NCBI RefSeq assembly: GCF_042651485.1
Contig: NZ_JBHSDH010000005.1
Span: forward strand, 62,001-126,000
Length of the DNA: 64,000 bases
Source: Sphingorhabdus_B arenilitoris
Lineage (GTDB): Bacteria > Pseudomonadota > Alphaproteobacteria > Sphingomonadales > Sphingomonadaceae
Direction: 5' to 3'
Below are positions 62,224 to 64,000 of the stretch, piece by piece (position 1 is the stretch's first letter; each line of letters begins with the position of its first letter). The notes under the pieces were generated by a model that ran no database searches, had not been told where the DNA came from, and saw only the letters and a list, made by a program, of their open reading frames with translations. The position numbers and the translations under genes are program-made.

Positions 62224-63175
62224 ATTTTCGCAATTTCAGGTCATTCTAACCGGTACGCTCGCGCTATGCGGGACCGTTTATAGCGGCGACGCTTTGGCGC
62301 AAAATGACTCGCTGGAACCTGCCAGCGGCCCATGTGAGATGGAGCTAACCGCAGAAAACAGCGTCGATTGGCGGGGCAGCTATGGCCGGGGATATGAGGT
62401 TTTTGACGCTGCGCCATCCTATGAGACATTCACGATTTCGGTTCGCAAAGAGGGCGGTCCTTGCAACTTCTTCCTTACTGCATCGCCCAATAGCGCGTCG
62501 GCGGACAATAAGCTGGTCGGTCCCGATGGAGCATTAAATTACGACATATTGAAAACAACCAACGGACCATCCTTTTTGAATGGCGATTTTTTTGGGTCAC
62601 AACTATCGCGGATTGAAGGAAGCTTTGGCAACGGCAGCGGCGGATATAGCGGCGCATTATTTGTTAGCATTCCCAGCGGCCAATTTGTGCGCGGCGGCAC
62701 TTATACTGGCCAAGCATTGATCCGGTTGTTCCGGGATGATGAAAACGGCCCTCAATTGGTGTCTGAAACACCGATCGCTTTATTGGCTCCTGTGGCGTCG
62801 GTCCTGAAAGTCAGCTCCGATACATTCGGTGAAGGTAACCGGGAAACCAGCATAGACTTTGGCGATCTGTCTGTTCCGAGCAGCCGTAGTGTTGATTTTG
62901 AGATTATCAGCAACGCCGATATTGCGGTCAGTTTCCAATCAGCCAATAGCGGTAAAATGTCGCATGAATTTGGCGGCCCGGGCATCGATTATGACCTTAG
63001 ACTGCGCGGCGAAGAGATTGATTTATCCGCACAAAGCGCAACCCGCCGTTTAAGCTATCGCGGGGATAACCAGGGTCAATCCATGCCGCTGGAAATATCG
63101 GTTAAACCGGGCGGCGGTGTTCCGCCTGCGGGCCGGTATAACGATACTCTAATGATCACATTCACTGCGGACTAA
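62216..63175 (+). CDS. Pilus tip or minor subunit protein, SCPU type
   Basis: 319-residue secreted protein with signal peptide (to DALAQ). It has two halves, each with beta-rich segments and a pair of Cys (in PCEMEL and PCNFFL). The C-terminal half ends like other donor-strand subunits (NDTLMITFTAD). Its start overlaps the usher end by eight bases, which suggests coupled translation. Two-domain SCPU proteins like this one often are the tip adhesin. Confidence 0.85.
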   Translation: MNRFSQFQVILTGTLALCGTVYSGDALAQNDSLEPASGPCEMELTAENSVDWRGSYGRGYEVFDAAPSYETFTISVRKEGGPCNFFLTASPNSASADNKLVGPDGALNYDILKTTNGPSFLNGDFFGSQLSRIEGSFGNGSGGYSGALFVSIPSGQFVRGGTYTGQALIRLFRDDENGPQLVSETPIALLAPVASVLKVSSDTFGEGNRETSIDFGDLSVPSSRSVDFEIISNADIAVSFQSANSGKMSHEFGGPGIDYDLRLRGEEIDLSAQSATRRLSYRGDNQGQSMPLEISVKPGGGVPPAGRYNDTLMITFTAD

Positions 63176-63247
63176 CCGCAGGCTAAATGCACAAACTGCA
63201 ACCTTGGACCTGTTAAACTATCTAGCGGCTAAGCTTTATCCGGCTTA

Positions 63248-63667
63248 ATGGCAGCCGCAATGCAGATGGTACGTCTCTTGATTCGGCGTCAGCCTTTTAT
63301 GCTTGCGCTATTGTTGATCGCCGCATTGGCGTTCAAGGCGCTTGTGCCGCAAGGATATATGCTGCGCGGTGGTGATAGCGAAATGACGTTATCGCTGATG
63401 CTGTGCGACCCGACGGATGGCAGCGGCAAACAGATTGAGATTCCATTAAAAAAAGATACTGGCACGGACCAGCATAAGGGCGATGCCGCGTCGCAGCCAT
63501 GCGCCTTTGCGGGGATCAGCCACGCCGCAATGGACCGTGTTGATCCAATATTGCTTGCGATTTCCATGGCTTTTATGGCGCTGCTCGGCCTTATCCTGCC
63601 GCTGCGGTTGCCTGCATTGTTGGCCGGCCAATACCGCCCACCTGCAAGGGCACCGCCCCTATCCTGA
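63248..63667 (+). CDS. DUF2946-like small membrane protein
   Basis: 139-residue protein. N-terminal hydrophobic segment (PFMLALLLIAALAFKALVPQGYML) fits the DUF2946 type, ending in the typical PxGYM motif. It has a Cys-containing middle (LMLCDP and QPCAF) and a second hydrophobic stretch (LLAISMAFMALLGLIL). Members often precede TonB-dependent receptors in alphaproteobacteria, as here. Function unknown, with copper or metal links suggested for relatives. Confidence 0.75.
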   Translation: MAAAMQMVRLLIRRQPFMLALLLIAALAFKALVPQGYMLRGGDSEMTLSLMLCDPTDGSGKQIEIPLKKDTGTDQHKGDAASQPCAFAGISHAAMDRVDPILLAISMAFMALLGLILPLRLPALLAGQYRPPARAPPLS

Positions 63668-63677
63668 AACATGCTTG

Positions 63678-63711
63678 GCAGCCGCGCTCAACGTAGAAGA
63701 GCGCGGGCTGC
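63678..63711. terminator. GC-rich hairpin before the TonB receptor
   Basis: GCAGCCGCGCTC pairs with GAGCGCGGGCTGC (12 bp with one bulge). No T-run. It might shape the leader of the following receptor gene or end the DUF2946 transcript weakly. Confidence 0.45.
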
Positions 63712-63794
63712 ACATGTATAGCGCCGCATGGCAAAAGTCTCATGGCTTCGCCTCGCGGCGAATTGCAAATTGCTTTATTTTCAGGATATAAACG

Positions 63795-64000
63795 ATGAAT
63801 TTTTCGACCGCCATGCGCTGCGGCGCTGCTTTATGTGCCTTATCCCTCATCACCCATTCACCGGCCGCACGCGCCAATGAAATTGACGATGGCACAACCA
63901 CTATTATTGTCACCGGACAGGCCGCAACCAGCGAGGCTGCGCAACAAGTATCCCAAACACCGGGCGGCGCAGACCTTGTCACTCATGATGAATATGCGGA
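63795..64000 (+). CDS. TonB-dependent receptor, 5' part
   Basis: The window ends inside this gene. The visible 68 residues have a signal peptide (MNFSTAMRCGAALCALSLIT, cleaved after ARA) followed by an acidic stretch, a TonB-box-like TTIIVTG and SQTPGGADLVTHDEYA, typical of the start of a receptor plug. The DUF2946-like gene in front suggests they are partners. Ligand unknown. Confidence 0.8.
   Translation, partial: MNFSTAMRCGAALCALSLITHSPAARANEIDDGTTTIIVTGQAATSEAAQQVSQTPGGADLVTHDEYA

Overview
The window looks like a chromosomal segment of an alphaproteobacterium, most likely a sphingomonad of moderate GC. This is inferred from protein families and gene order, not from a search. Supporting signs are a TrcR/DUF1013 regulator, a DUF1192 protein, a petABC bc1 operon, a type III polyketide synthase paired with an ICMT-like methyltransferase, and GC-rich REP-like repeats of the kind common in sphingomonads. 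Almost all genes are intact housekeeping or envelope genes.

Layout. 1-2183: edge of a decayed integrated element, with an unknown gene, a P4-type integrase broken by three frameshifts and the tRNA-Gly(UCC) it faces. 2270-10291: petABC, trmL-hemF, a membrane protein, lipB, a lipoprotein, an OYE-family enzyme and a cold-shock gene. 10327-23397: fadD, an MBL-fold hydrolase, trcR, an acyltransferase, a quinone oxidoreductase, clpA, a GGDEF-EAL protein and recF. 23488-25201: a small membrane-stress-like cluster with a near-consensus sigma-54 promoter, two tandem 39-residue peptide genes, a minimal PspC protein, a PilZ protein and an anchored nuclease. 25212-32243: a 270-bp inverted-repeat element, a second acyltransferase, a possible structured RNA, a lipoprotein methyltransferase, an M23 peptidase, hemB, a GNAT enzyme and a gamma carbonic anhydrase. 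32308-35909: a TonB siderophore receptor and arsC diverging from iron-box-like palindromes, then an alpha/beta hydrolase. 35890-52618 (minus strand): the str-S10-spc superoperon, rpsL to adk, without the alpha operon after adk. 53051-57306: REP-like repeat, ICMT/type III PKS pair separated by a 63-bp tandem repeat, gltX and ung. 57307-63175: a long AT-rich gap, then a complete chaperone-usher pilus operon with SCPU-type subunits. 63248-64000: a DUF2946-like protein and the start of a TonB receptor.

How the parts work together. petABC supplies the respiratory bc1 complex. hemB and hemF are two steps of haem synthesis. The ribosomal block with tuf, fusA, secY and adk is the translation and secretion core. 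The pilus operon encodes subunit, chaperone, usher and tip protein in order. The least explained unit is the sigma-54/peptide/PspC cluster at 23.5-24.2 kb. Both peptides have a signal-peptide-like core, an AxA or VSA site and a conserved tail of the form GPAIxTxxPYLV. The two copies differ mostly at synonymous positions over that tail, which suggests selection on the peptide.
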